The notes: a model not told the origin generated them from the letters alone. A DNA stretch of 13,919 nucleotides from Desulfotomaculum sp. (GCA_003513005.1 DOTD01000058.1:1-13919); one strand, 5' to 3'; positions 1 through 8,126 are shown, numbered from the stretch's first letter. A program made the numbers and translations.

Positions 1-865
1 TTTGGAGGGGAAAGTTGGGCTAAGGAATTAACTGCGAATGCCGTATATTCCCAAAAAGAGTTAACTGCCAGCCGGGTGGTGGGGGACATTCCCTTATGCA
101 TGCCGTAACTACCCACAACCAGTCCGGCCGCAACAACTGCAATTACTCCTGATACATGCAGCCATTCAGCGGATAAGTACGATCCGAAAACCACCACTGT
201 AGAAAGCATGATTTCTAATAGATGATCGTTAAATTCCCTTGTAACAAGGGAAGCAACTATGCCTATAGCGCTGCCCAGGGCTGCTCCTCCCGCTGCAACC
301 ACGAAAAAGGAACCAACACCTTTAAGAAGGGTAGTATTATGTCCGGAAGCAAATGAAACCAGAAGAGTGAAAAGAACAATTGCCACCCCGTCATTAAAAG
401 CGCTCTCCGCTTCCATGATCATGCTTAGATTCTTGCCAACTCCCGTTTCTCGGAAAATAGCTATCACTGATATTGGATCAGTCGGAGAAATTAAGACTCC
501 GAAGATCAGCGCTGCTGCAATAGGCAGGCCTAAAAAATAATGGGCTGCGCAGGCTGTAAACAAAAAAGCCAAAACAGTACCAAAAAGCGCGTAAATAGTT
601 ACGGGCTTCCAATTCTCCATCAGCAGGCTAACTTGCATATTAATGGCGGCTTCAAACAAAAGTGGAGGCAGAAAGATGGCGAAAAGGATTTGCGGGTCCA
701 GTTCAACCTGAGGCAGCAACCCCGCAGCGCCTACAGCTAAACCTGTTATGACCAAAGCTAATGCATAGGGTATTTTAACAAAACGCCCCATCATCGCTAC
801 CAGAGTGACTAAAACCAGCAACCAAAAAAGGCGTCAATACTGCTTGCCATGTTTAATGCAAACAT
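1..865 (-). CDS. CPA1-type Na+/H+ antiporter (partial, apparent frameshift)
   Basis: This is the N-terminal two thirds or so of a cation:proton antiporter of the NhaP/CPA1 family, an integral membrane protein exchanging Na+ (or K+) for H+; the C-terminal end lies beyond base 1. The minus-strand translation shows the family landmarks in order: LPPLLFEAAINMQ, then FGVLISPTDPISVIAIFRE (the ion-binding TDP segment) and ESAFNDGVAIVLF (the ND motif), with hydrophobic segments between. The start at 865 is chosen for a good ribosome site (AAGGAAG, plus 873-879, 7 nt spacing) and a sensible N-terminus (MFALNMASSIDAFF). That frame hits a stop a few codons on, while the antiporter frame continues from the same point: one base seems to be missing in the A6 run at 824-829. 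If the shift is real, translation could only start internally, for example at the ATG pair 789-794. Family is certain; intactness is not. Confidence 0.85.
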
Positions 866-1005
866 TAGAGATCTTCCTTATCTCAATAGTTTAGAATTAC
901 TTTCACTCTTTGATATTGATTGCAAAACACAAACTTTTCATACTGCCCAATCAGATATATTTTATGTAAATATCCCCAGGATGTATTTTGTGTTGAGATA
1001 GTTTT

Positions 1006-2576
1006 TTACTCAGACCATGTTGTATACGATTCAGCAGTTGCAGTTCCCCCTACTATTGATTGAACAGTTATTTTAATGCGGGGATCAATAGTATTCTGAA
1101 GATGCCTTTGCAGCGCATTAACCTGGATGGGGTTTAAAGTTGCCGGAGTATTTACGGATGCTTTGACAGTGAATGAGTTATCCTTTAGCTTAAAATTTAA
1201 TCCGGCCACCGAAATCCCCGGGGTTCTTTGAGAGAGATACCAGGTAATTTCATTCGACAAGCGGTCAAAAAGCAATAAGTCCTCACCCTGGAGGGTGTCT
1301 CTGAAAGCTATTGCTTGGTGCAAAAACTGCTGGGAATCTGCATCCTTGGTGATAGTGGATCTTATGATCAATTTAATGGAATCATCAACTTCATCATTCA
1401 ATTGCTGTTGAATGGCCAGTACTTCAATCGGAGTTATGGCCTGATAGGTCCGTGCACTGGCAGTTATTAAGGGGATGCCGTCGGCAACTTCTTTAGTCAC
1501 ATTGCTCACTTGGGCGCCTCCCATGGATTTCAACTGCTCGCTTATAATCAGTGATACCTTATTCATGTATTCCTCTTCCAGGGTTGCCGCGCTGCGCTGC
1601 TGTAGTTCCTCGGCGCTGATAAATACCGGCCCATTACGGTCTGCATCTTTGGAAATTACCGAACGGACGATCAATTGGCTATTGGAGTTAACCTGTGCTT
1701 GCAGAGTGTCTTCAAGACTGGCTACGCGCTGGGGGTCGAATTCCTGAGGAGTTATAACTACCGCTCTGATATCAAGCGCTGTTCCGCTTTGGCTCCATTT
1801 AACATCTGACAGCCTGACGCCCGCATAGGTGTTCAATTGTTCGGTCAATACCTCCCGTATCCGGTTATCTAATTTTCTATCACCAATTATGTTGATTAGA
1901 GTCTGGGTCACAAAAACGGTAACCAGGAGCAGAATGATAAAACTTATCCCCAGGCGCTTGGTTACTGCTTTCATGAGTGAACCGTTGCTGCCATAAGAAA
2001 ACTCCACCACCCCCAGCGCCATAAAGATAGTGGCAGCAGCAAATTCAATGGCAATAAAGTTTATTAAAAAAAGCAAAAAAGCTCCCCAGGCAAGCATCCA
2101 GTTGCCTGCGGCAAGGTTTAATCCACACGCGGCCAGCGGCGGAACCAGGGCGGTGGCAATAGCGACTCCCGGCAAGGCCGGACTTATCTTCTCGTCAACT
2201 AAGGCATAAGCCCCGGCCAAACCGGAAGCCAATGCGACCAGCACATCATAAATGGTGGGTTGAGTGCGGGCCAGAATTTCCGAACCGAAATCGGGACGTA
2301 GAGGGATCAGTCCCACCAGGGCAGGGAGGACTACTGCAAGGGTGATTCCAACTAGCTCGGCAAATACGGCAGTCTTCAGTAAATGACGGTCACCTGTTGA
2401 GAGGGCAAGCGCGATGCCAAAGATAGGTCCCATCAAGGGCGCCACCAGCATTGCTCCGATCACCACGGCAGTGCTGTTGGCCAAAAGCCCGAAAGTGGCG
2501 ATTATAGTTGACAGGCAAACTAGAAGATAGAAAGAACAAAATCCGGGGCAGAGCTATATATTTCCTTGACTGGCAT
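1006..2576 (-). CDS. DUF389 family membrane protein (apparent N-terminal frameshift)
   Basis: The N-terminal half is a DUF389 (TIGR00341-like) membrane domain of unknown function: ATFGLLANSTAVVIGAMLVA followed by PLMGPIFGIALALS, then ALPGVAIATALVPPLAACG and several more hydrophobic helices up to about residue 200 (numbered from the TTG at 2484). The C-terminal half is soluble-looking and built of three similar units at about residues 206-281, 305-382 and 406-478, ending respectively SQLIVRSVISKDAD, IKLIIRSTITKDAD and IKITVQSIVGG. The open frame has no ATG; the TTG at 2484 falls inside the first helix, so a start there would cut it. In another frame, ATG at 2576 begins MPVKEIYSSAPDFV and fuses naturally to FYLLVCLSTIIATFGLL if one base was lost near 2527-2535. 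I take 2576 as the ancestral start. With the missing base restored the product would be about 523 residues. No convincing ribosome site is visible at 2576. Confidence 0.82.
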
Positions 2577-2594
2577 ATTAAAATATATTATCAT
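2566..2594 (+). promoter_or_regulatory. sigma-A promoter for the NhaD-like gene leader
   Basis: TTGACT (2566-2571) and TATCAT (2589-2594) are separated by exactly 17 bp, matching the sigma-A consensus at 5 of 6 positions in each box. Initiation is expected near 2601, giving a leader of about 170 nt before the GTG start at 2771. The promoter overlaps the inferred start of the divergent DUF389 gene, so the two genes may interfere with each other. Confidence 0.65.
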
Positions 2595-2652
2595 AATAAC
2601 TAATTTAAAGAGGATTAAAAAAGGAAAAGTATAAATAAAGATTTACGGTTGG

Positions 2653-2669
2653 AATGGTTTATAACCATT
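2653..2669 (+). repeat. 7-bp inverted repeat in the leader
   Basis: Perfect arms AATGGTT (2653-2659) and AACCATT (2663-2669) are separated by 3 nt. The site lies about 55 nt downstream of the predicted transcription start and just before the leader terminator. It could be a small RNA hairpin or an operator; nothing here decides which. Confidence 0.45.
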
Positions 2670-2691
2670 TTTCAAGAAATACGGTCTTCAG

Positions 2692-2732
2692 GGTGGGAGG
2701 CTATTAAATAGCTTCCTGCCTTTTTTATTTTT
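2692..2732 (+). terminator. intrinsic terminator in the leader (possible attenuator)
   Basis: Bases 2692-2704 pair with 2708-2720 in a stem of about 13 bp with a few G-U wobbles and a 3-nt loop (TAA). An unbroken T6 and a further T-rich run follow at 2721-2732. The T-tract is on the plus strand only, so it acts in the direction of the NhaD-like gene. It lies downstream of the promoter at 2566-2594 and 38 bp upstream of the GTG start, where it would abort transcripts before the gene unless antitermination occurs. An independent short RNA of about 130 nt ending here would look the same. I could not find a clear competing antiterminator helix. Confidence 0.75.
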
Positions 2733-2770
2733 TAAGTATAGTATAGCAAAAGGGTAGAGAGGGAAAAATT

Positions 2771-4138
2771 GTGTATCTATTTGCAGTTGCTATATTCCTG
2801 CTTACTTACGCTGTAATCGTGTCTGAAAAAGTTCACCGTACTATCGCAGCTTTGGTAGGCGCCGCTTTACTGGCTCTTTCAGGGGTCCTTAGTGTTGAGG
2901 ACGCGATTCATTATATTGATTGGAACACTCTTGGCCTTTTGATAGGAATGATGGTTATTGTAGGAATTACACGCCAAACAGGTGTATTTGAATACCTGGC
3001 CGTGAAAGCAGCTAAAATGGTTAAAGGCAACCCCGTTAAGGTTATGATGGCTTTAGCCATAGTAACTGCTATAGCTTCTGCCTTACTGGACAATGTAACC
3101 ACGGTTTTATTAATTGTACCGGTAACTTTTGCGATTACTAAACAATTAAAGGTTAATCCCATTCCTATTCTGGTTACTGAAATTATTGCTTCTAATATAG
3201 GTGGTACTGCTACCCTGATTGGTGATCCTCCAAATATTATGATTGGCAGTTCGACCGGCCTTGGATTTATGGATTTCGTATTTAATTTAGCCCCGGTAAT
3301 AATAATAATTTATGTGTTCACAATCGTCCTGCTGACCCTTATTTATAGTAAACAACTGGTCACTACCGCCGAGTTGCAACAAGGTTTAATGAAGATGGAT
3401 GAAAAAAAAGAAATCAAAGATACTGCCTTACTCAAGCAGTGTTTAATAGTCTTGGGATTAACCATTTTAGGATTTGTCATCCACCAGTACATTCATCTGG
3501 AATCCTCAGTTATTGCCTTAAGCGGAGCAACCCTGCTTTTATTTTTATCCAGCCGCGAAAATCCGGAAGAGGCTTTTCATGCAGTTGAGTGGCCGGTAAT
3601 TTTCTTTTTTGCCGGTTTATTTTTAGTTGTCGGAGGCATTGAGAAAGTGGGGGTCATTGAGGCTATAGCCCGCTTCACCGTTGATGTTACACAGGGACAG
3701 TTAGTTCCGGCTGGCATTTTGATTCTTTGGGTTTCGGCAATTGCCTCGGCTTTTGTTGACAACATACCGTTTGTTGCGACTATGATACCGCTGATTAAAG
3801 ACATGGGAGAACTGGGCATGTCAGGCAACTTGAACTTTTTATGGTGGTCATTGTCTCTGGGCGCCTGTCTCGGCGGCAACGGAACGATCATCGGCGCATC
3901 CGCCAATGTGGTTGTCGTCGGAATGGCGGAAAAAAGAGGCGCTCCGATTACATTTATCAATTATATGAAAGTTGCTTTCCCCGCAATGCTGCTTTCAATT
4001 GCAGTAAGTATGTTTTACTTGCTGTTCTGGTATTATTATAGCGGATTAGCGCTTCTGATCACACTTGCGATAGGCGTTACACTTGCAGTACTCTCCATCC
4101 CAATAAATAATGTTTTAAGTAAACGGGCAAAATTATGA
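2771..4138 (+). CDS. ArsB/NhaD-type ion transporter
   Basis: This is a 455-residue integral membrane transporter of the ion transporter superfamily (ArsB/NhaD group, CitMHS-like domain). The two-fold repeated architecture is plain: LLDNVTTVLLIVP at about 105-117 with SNIGGTATLIGDPPNIMIGS at 141-160, mirrored by FVDNIPFVATMIP at 328-340 with CLGGNGTIIGASANVVV at 366-382. These are the re-entrant hairpin and unwound-helix segments that bind substrate in the superfamily. Alternating hydrophobic helices fill the rest, with a charged cytoplasmic loop near 205-222. The start is GTG, supported by a purine-rich AGAGGGA about 8 nt upstream and a proper first helix. Substrate cannot be read from sequence: Na+/H+ exchange is favoured by the adjacent antiporter and DUF389 genes, but arsenite, dicarboxylate or another anion is possible; no arsR/arsC lies nearby. 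Its stop is 21 bp from the end of convergent nrdJ. Confidence 0.9.
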   Translation: MYLFAVAIFLLTYAVIVSEKVHRTIAALVGAALLALSGVLSVEDAIHYIDWNTLGLLIGMMVIVGITRQTGVFEYLAVKAAKMVKGNPVKVMMALAIVTAIASALLDNVTTVLLIVPVTFAITKQLKVNPIPILVTEIIASNIGGTATLIGDPPNIMIGSSTGLGFMDFVFNLAPVIIIIYVFTIVLLTLIYSKQLVTTAELQQGLMKMDEKKEIKDTALLKQCLIVLGLTILGFVIHQYIHLESSVIALSGATLLLFLSSRENPEEAFHAVEWPVIFFFAGLFLVVGGIEKVGVIEAIARFTVDVTQGQLVPAGILILWVSAIASAFVDNIPFVATMIPLIKDMGELGMSGNLNFLWWSLSLGACLGGNGTIIGASANVVVVGMAEKRGAPITFINYMKVAFPAMLLSIAVSMFYLLFWYYYSGLALLITLAIGVTLAVLSIPINNVLSKRAKL

Positions 4139-4159
4139 TCATTCACTGGGCGAAGCGCA

Positions 4160-6376
4160 TTAACACTTTGAGTATCCGCATCCTAAACAAGTATAACATC
4201 CCTCTAAGGGAACAAAGCTCTGCTGCTTGCATTCCGGACAGATGCTTCTACTCTGTTCTCCAGCGTCATCCGGTTCCTGGTCTTCCTTGTGATCTACATA
4301 TTTCTCCAAGGCTGTGGCTATAGCGCTGGGGCAGCTTTTTCCCGGACTTAGAGGCTTCCCGATACTTCTGGCCCTGGTCCAGGATGGGCAGGTATGAGTG
4401 GATCTTAGCTGCTCAATAATATCCTTGAGTGAGACTCCTGCCCTGATAGCCATGGAGGTCAGGCGGGATGCTGCTTCGGTAAATATTAAACATCCTCCGT
4501 CACTGCCTGTAGTAATAAAGGTCTCAATGACTTCGTTGGTGTTAGGATCGCGGTTTACAGTAAGGTACATTTTCCCGCAGCCGGTATCAATTCTTTCAGT
4601 AATTCCCGTCGTCCACTGGGGCCGGGATTGAATATACCCGCGGGGCCTCGATACCTGGCTGTTTTGAGACACCTGTTGTTTTCCTATTTCTATAACCCCT
4701 TGTTTCGAACCGTCTCTAAATATGGTTATACCCTTTAATCCATGTTTCCAGGCCTCAAGGTAAATCTTTTCCACCATATCTGCTCCGGCGCTGTTAGGCA
4801 GATTAATGGTCTTGGAAATGGCATTATCCACCTCTTGTTGGAGGGCAACCTGCATGGCTAAATGGTCCATAGGATCGATCTCCTGGGCTCCTTTAAACAG
4901 CCGCTGTATATCCTCCGGAACCCCTTCCACCCCCTGACAGCTGCCCCTGGCGGCTACTTCCTCCAAGATCTTTTCATCAATTCCTCTGTCTTTACAGGCA
5001 TCCAGAAACAAGGGAGAGAATATACTGAGCTTCTCAGGAACTCCATCCCGGAGGTAAGTTTTCTTATAAGCTATGGCAAAGATGGGCTCTATACCATACC
5101 CCTCTACTCCTGCCAGCAGGGTTATGGTACCTGTGGGGGCAATGGTGAGGCAGGAGGCGTTTCTCCTGGGCTTGCGGTCCTTGGCGAAAATGGACTCGTC
5201 CCATAACGGAAAATTATTTTTTTCAACTCCAAGATCGGCGGATGCCGCATGAACCTCGGTCCGGATAAAGGCCATCACATTTGATGCCAGATCTCTTCCT
5301 TCCGTTGAATCATAAGGGATCTTCATCCGGATCAAAAGGTCATGAAGGCCTAATATACCCAGACCTATCTTTCTGCTGGCACGGGTATTCTGAGCGATAA
5401 AGTCCAAAGGGTATTCCCCAACGTCGATCAGGTTGTCCAGAAACCTTACCGCAATCCGTGCCGTCTCCTTAAGCTTGGGCCAATCTATGGAATCATTGTT
5501 TGCATCCTTCATGAGGGCTAGATTAATTGAACCCAGAAGGCAGGATTCTCCGGGGCTTAAGGGTTGCTCCCCACAGGGATTGGTGCAGTTAATAGGTCTG
5601 CCGGGAATAGGGTTGGTCTCCTGGATTGTGTCCAGAAAGATTAGTCCCGGATCTCCGCAGGACCAGGCTGCTTTAACTATCTGTTCCCACAGATCCCGGG
5701 CGGGAATGGTTTTTCTAACCTGGCCGTTGAATTGCAGGTCCCATGATTCATCCGCTGATACTTTCTTCATAAATTCATTAGTTATTCCCACCGACAGGTT
5801 GAAATTGGTGATCCCCCCGGATAGCTTGCATTGAATGAAATCTTCTATCTCCGGGTGATCGCAGTTTAGTATGCCCATGAAGGCGCCTCTCCGTACTCCC
5901 CCTTGTTTGATCATACCGGCGCTGGCGTCGTAGAGGCGTATAAGCTCTACCGCGCCGCTGGCTTTACCCTTGGTGGAACTAACTATATCCCCCTGAGGGC
6001 GAATTCTGGAAAAATTGTATCCGATGCCTCCTCCGGACTTGGTTATCATAGCCGATTCCAAGAGGGTCTGGTACATGTTCTGCAGATCATCCGCAATATC
6101 AAGAACGAAGCAGGCTCCCGGCTGCTGCATGCGGCCTTTTTTGCCTATGTTCGCCCAGATAGGCGTAGAAGGAATAAAGCATTTGGAGTCGATGACCTCA
6201 TTAAACTTCTTTTCCCAATGTTCCGCGGCCTGGGAAGGATACAGAGCTTCCGCTCCGGCGGCTGTCCTGCTTAGTCTTTGAACAGCTTGATCGGGTGTCT
6301 CAACAACATCTCCCTGTTCATTTTTATCAGCATACCTTTCATTAAAAATAGTTAGGCCATTGCTCGTTAAATTCAT
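4160..6376 (-). CDS. nrdJ: adenosylcobalamin-dependent ribonucleotide reductase (class II)
   Basis: This enzyme reduces ribonucleotides to deoxyribonucleotides using a cobalamin-generated thiyl radical, and needs no oxygen. The catalytic set is visible: the NPCGEQ motif gives N266, the thiyl-radical C268 and E270, and redox cysteines are C89 (PGACFVL) and C279 (ESCLLGSIN). The spacing of C268 to C279 (11 residues) matches the Thermotoga enzyme. The loop SGGGIGYNFSRIRP (about 114-127), the phosphate-binding APTGTITLLAG and the C-terminal zinc-ribbon-like tail with CPEC and CLGCGYSKC are also present. At 738 residues it is a normal length for the compact NrdJ type and appears complete. The ATG at 6376 has a strong GAGGAGG 8 nt upstream (plus 6385-6391). 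The start overlaps the end of the upstream methyltransferase gene by 35 bp, so the two are probably co-transcribed. No cobalamin riboswitch is seen in front of it. Confidence 0.97.
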   Translation of the reverse strand: MNLTSNGLTIFNERYADKNEQGDVVETPDQAVQRLSRTAAGAEALYPSQAAEHWEKKFNEVIDSKCFIPSTPIWANIGKKGRMQQPGACFVLDIADDLQNMYQTLLESAMITKSGGGIGYNFSRIRPQGDIVSSTKGKASGAVELIRLYDASAGMIKQGGVRRGAFMGILNCDHPEIEDFIQCKLSGGITNFNLSVGITNEFMKKVSADESWDLQFNGQVRKTIPARDLWEQIVKAAWSCGDPGLIFLDTIQETNPIPGRPINCTNPCGEQPLSPGESCLLGSINLALMKDANNDSIDWPKLKETARIAVRFLDNLIDVGEYPLDFIAQNTRASRKIGLGILGLHDLLIRMKIPYDSTEGRDLASNVMAFIRTEVHAASADLGVEKNNFPLWDESIFAKDRKPRRNASCLTIAPTGTITLLAGVEGYGIEPIFAIAYKKTYLRDGVPEKLSIFSPLFLDACKDRGIDEKILEEVAARGSCQGVEGVPEDIQRLFKGAQEIDPMDHLAMQVALQQEVDNAISKTINLPNSAGADMVEKIYLEAWKHGLKGITIFRDGSKQGVIEIGKQQVSQNSQVSRPRGYIQSRPQWTTGITERIDTGCGKMYLTVNRDPNTNEVIETFITTGSDGGCLIFTEAASRLTSMAIRAGVSLKDIIEQLRSTHTCPSWTRARSIGKPLSPGKSCPSAIATALEKYVDHKEDQEPDDAGEQSRSICPECKQQSFVPLEGCYTCLGCGYSKC

Positions 6377-7544
6377 GAACGAATCCTCCTCGGGTTGTTG
6401 GCATTTCTAATTTTCTGGGCGGCCTGGGCCCGAAATATTGGTAGTAGTCTACTTTTATATTGCCGTTGTACAGCTTTCTTTTTTTAGTAGCCGGCCGGCC
6501 GTATAGCTTTTCAAATTGCGGATTGGCAGACAGTATATAAAACGACCAGGTATCCAGACGGTTGAAGACCTGTCCCATTTCCTTATACAGCCGTTCCACT
6601 TCCCGCTGGGCGCCCAACCGTTCTCCGTAGGGCGGGTTGCAAATTATTTTGCCGTATTTTTTACTGGACCGGACATCGGCAACCGGCAGGCGCTGGAAAT
6701 GGATTAGCTCTTTTACCCCGGCCTCACTGGCATTTTGGCGGGCTAGTCTGATAACTTTATTATCCATGTCCGTGCCTATGATATCAAGGGGCTGGTTATG
6801 ACAGGCTAAATCGCGGGTTTCTTTTCTGGCCTGCCGCCACAGCTCCCCGGGTATGGTGGGCCAGCTCTCGGAGACAAACTTGCGGTTCATCCCCGGCGCA
6901 ATATTTTGACCGATCAACGCCGCCTCAATGGGAATAGTACCGGACCCGCAGAAGGGATCCATTAAAACTGTGTCCGGTCGCCAGTGCGACAAGATGATTA
7001 ATGCAGCAGCCAGCGTTTCTTTCAGGGGCGCCTGGCTGGACAGTTCACGGTAACCCCTTTTATGCAGCCCTGCGCCGCTTGTGTCAATAGTTAAGGTGGC
7101 TATATCTTTCAACAAGGCCACTTCAATCTTATACAGCGGTCCCTTCTCGGGAAACCATTCCTTTTTATATTTTCGTTTCATGCTTTCCACAACGGACTTT
7201 TTTACAATGGCCTGGCAGTCGGATACGCTGAACAGGGTGGATTTAATCGATTTTCCCTCCACGGGGAACTCGGCGTCACCCGGTATTAGTTCGGGCCAGG
7301 GCAGCGCCTTGGTTTGTTCAAAAAGCTCATCAAAAGTGGTGGCCTTAAACTCACCTACTTTCAGTCGCACTCTGTCTGTTGTGCGCAGCCATAAGTTGGC
7401 CCGGCAGATCGCTCCCCAGTTCGCGCTGAAGATAACTTTGCCATTTTCCACCGCCACCCGGTTATAGCCCAAATCCTTGACTTCCTGTGCCACCAGCGCT
7501 TCCAGGCCGAAGGTCGCCGTAGCAATCAAGTCGATACCAGTCAT
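6342..7544 (-). CDS. THUMP-domain class I RNA methyltransferase (RlmL/YpsC type)
   Basis: This is a SAM-dependent guanine-N2 methyltransferase, most likely acting on 23S rRNA (RlmL N-terminal-half type, Bacillus YpsC-like). The N-terminal ferredoxin-like/THUMP region (about 1-160) is followed by a Rossmann methyltransferase domain. SAM motif I is DPFCGSGT at 196-203, the acidic loop is IGTDMDNKVI at about 256-265, and the catalytic NPPYGER is at 303-309. The frame opens at a TTG at 7550, but I choose the ATG at 7544 because AAGGCGG sits 6 nt before it, which would be too close to the TTG. This gives 400 residues, a full-length protein. It is the first gene of a two-gene unit with nrdJ and has a near-consensus promoter about 80 bp upstream. 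Family is sure; the exact target base is inferred. Confidence 0.93.
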   Translation of the reverse strand: MTGIDLIATATFGLEALVAQEVKDLGYNRVAVENGKVIFSANWGAICRANLWLRTTDRVRLKVGEFKATTFDELFEQTKALPWPELIPGDAEFPVEGKSIKSTLFSVSDCQAIVKKSVVESMKRKYKKEWFPEKGPLYKIEVALLKDIATLTIDTSGAGLHKRGYRELSSQAPLKETLAAALIILSHWRPDTVLMDPFCGSGTIPIEAALIGQNIAPGMNRKFVSESWPTIPGELWRQARKETRDLACHNQPLDIIGTDMDNKVIRLARQNASEAGVKELIHFQRLPVADVRSSKKYGKIICNPPYGERLGAQREVERLYKEMGQVFNRLDTWSFYILSANPQFEKLYGRPATKKRKLYNGNIKVDYYQYFGPRPPRKLEMPTTRGGFVHEFNEQWPNYF

Positions 7545-7632
7545 CTGCAACCGCCTTTCGAGATGATTTTATTGTCCTTAAACGCACATTGGATTTGGCC
7601 TGATAACGGCTCCATTATGGTTTGTGACAACA

Positions 7633-7661
7633 ATTATAATTCTATCATTCCTGATCGTCAA
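7633..7661 (-). promoter_or_regulatory. sigma-A promoter for the methyltransferase-nrdJ operon
   Basis: Read on the minus strand, TTGACG (plus 7656-7661) is followed after exactly 17 bp by a perfect TATAAT (plus 7633-7638). Initiation would be near 7626, leaving a leader of about 80 nt to the ATG at 7544. No other promoter of this quality lies between here and nrdJ, so it probably serves both genes. Confidence 0.75.
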
Positions 7662-7784
7662 ACAAGGGTTTGTTCCAAATAGTTATAGTCTTAGGCCATC
7701 TTGCCGATAGTAATTCTATAAACACTTTGACTACCATAGAGTATTAAGTTGTCACTTAAATGTTTTGGTCAATAAAAGTTGCGC

Positions 7785-7814
7785 CCAATCCTCAAATTTT
7801 TCCTAATGGATTGG
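7785..7814. repeat. 7-bp inverted repeat in the divergent intergenic region
   Basis: CCAATCC (7785-7791) and GGATTGG (7808-7814) are perfect arms around a 16-nt A/T-rich spacer, 17 bp upstream of the -35 box of the histidine-rich gene. It could be an operator for that promoter; no T-tract follows, so it is not an obvious terminator. The rest of 7662-7830 shows nothing else I can name. Confidence 0.35.
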
Positions 7815-7830
7815 TGGGAGTCGCCGGAGC

Positions 7831-7859
7831 TTGTCTAATTCCGAACAGATGGGTATAAT
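7831..7859 (+). promoter_or_regulatory. sigma-A promoter of the histidine-rich gene
   Basis: TTGTCT (7831-7836), a 17-bp spacer and a perfect TATAAT (7854-7859). Transcription should begin near 7866, only a few bases before the AAAGGAGG ribosome site, giving a very short leader. The placement rules out the alternative TTG start at 7831, which would lie inside the promoter. Confidence 0.7.
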
Positions 7860-7887
7860 TAGGATAGGAAAGGAGGTATGTGAAGCA

Positions 7888-8082
7888 ATGGACATTATTT
7901 CCCATAAACACGTACACAACCATCCTGAAATCAAGCATACGCATCTTCATGAACACGACGGGGAGATGCATGAACATGAGCACACTCATAAAGCAATTAC
8001 CCATGAACACGAGCATGATCACGAAGTCGATCATGAAAAGGAGCATACCCATATCCACCACGAGCATAAGCACGACGAATAA
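7888..8082 (+). CDS. histidine-rich small protein, putative metal binder
   Basis: A 64-residue protein in which 23 residues (36%) are histidine, nearly all in HxH or HxHxH runs from residue 6 to 62, mixed with Glu, Asp, Lys and Thr. There is no signal peptide, membrane segment or cysteine, so it is probably cytoplasmic. Such composition is known from Ni2+/Zn2+/Co2+-binding proteins (Hpn-like proteins, His-rich tails of metallochaperones), and metal buffering is the reasonable inference; I do not recognise a named family. The ATG at 7888 follows AGGAGG (7871-7876) by 11 nt. A promoter lies at 7831-7859 and a terminator at 8100-8126, so it is a single-gene transcript. Hypothetical frames overlapping it on either strand are by-products of the CAT/CAC-rich composition. 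No metal transporter gene is adjacent, so the metal cannot be guessed from context. Confidence 0.75.
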   Translation: MDIISHKHVHNHPEIKHTHLHEHDGEMHEHEHTHKAITHEHEHDHEVDHEKEHTHIHHEHKHDE

Positions 8083-8099
8083 CTGGTGGGATAATTGGC

Positions 8100-8126
8100 G
8101 GAGTCCGCTAAGGGCTCCTTTTGTTT
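8100..8126 (+). terminator. intrinsic terminator after the histidine-rich gene
   Basis: GGAGTCC (8100-8106) pairs with GGGCTCC (8112-8118) with one wobble and a 5-nt loop, followed by TTTTGTTT. It lies 17 bp after the stop codon of the histidine-rich gene. Confidence 0.7.

Noticed and set aside
259..540. Open plus-strand frame of 93 codons
   Set aside because: It is the antisense of the conserved TDP/ND region of the antiporter; the minus-strand reading explains it fully.
4862..5834. Two plus-strand frames over 100 codons (4862-5206, 5433-5834)
   Set aside because: They lie antisense inside nrdJ, which has complete catalytic motifs in its own frame.
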